Source: an uncultured Prevotella sp. (lineage in GTDB: Bacteria > Bacteroidota > Bacteroidia > Bacteroidales > Bacteroidaceae). From it: a stretch of 14,103 bases of DNA. This document shows, one piece after another, positions 13,995 to 14,103 of this stretch; the first letter of the stretch is position 1; each line of letters begins with the position of its first letter. Where the stretch lies: NCBI GenBank assembly GCA_900314365.1, contig OMVH01000280.1:1-14103 (forward strand). The letters are read 5' to 3'. The notes under the pieces are model-generated. The model ran no database searches. It saw only the letters and a program-made list of their open reading frames with translations, and was not told the DNA's origin. The translations under genes and the position numbers were made by a program.

Positions 13995-14103
13995 AGATGT
14001 GTTGTTTGTTGCTTCGAAGTATTTTCTTTTTAGGACTCTCCGCAGGAAAACGTTTTCGGTAAGCCAAATGAGCAGCGCCAAGCTTGCTTGAGCTCTGCCA
14101 TGG

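Noticed and set aside
14030..14101. Short minus-strand frame (23 codons from an ATG at the window edge) that could be the end of an upstream gene
   Set aside because: Too short to judge, and the ATG at the very edge may be internal; no family can be recognised.

Overview
The window reads as chromosomal DNA of a Bacteroidales bacterium, most likely Prevotella or a close relative. This rests on TonB-type outer-membrane barrels with Bacteroidetes-style lipoproteins, DUF5686, DUF5689 and DUF6359-like proteins, a type B ribosomal protein L31, and promoter motifs of the Bacteroidetes form TAnnTTTG. The genus is an inference from protein style, not a database result.

Layout. Minus strand, 76-3565: a two-gene unit of an outer-membrane DUF5686 barrel protein followed 13 bp later by an AraC-type regulator. 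Then comes a gene-poor stretch of about 890 bp (3566-4456). It holds a long minus-strand reading frame broken by in-frame stops, possibly an interspersed repeat or gene remnant. Minus strand, 4457-5368: a DNA/RNA non-specific endonuclease lipoprotein. Minus strand, 5563-5814: ribosomal protein bL31 type B, with a very good promoter and a strong terminator-like hairpin downstream. Minus strand, 5954-10762: a tight three-gene operon of a TonB-dependent receptor and two lipoproteins with OB-fold-like and DUF5689, DUF6359-like and choice-of-anchor-J-like domains. Diverging from it, plus strand, 11015-13305: an exported endonuclease/exonuclease/phosphatase (EEP) enzyme, a uracil-DNA glycosylase family protein and uridine kinase, closely spaced. 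A convergent DUF308 membrane protein (13341-13994, minus) ends the window.

How the genes may work together. The central region looks like an outer-membrane uptake locus that has no SusD-like partner. It uses two lipoproteins with folds similar to those found with extracellular nucleases, lies next to an exported EEP nuclease/phosphatase, and has a second, NucA-type nuclease lipoprotein about 600 bp downstream. Uridine kinase, which phosphorylates salvaged uridine and cytidine, lies in the divergent unit. The simplest hypothesis is a system for capturing and digesting environmental nucleic acid or nucleotides. The parts are visible in the sequence; the pathway is inference.
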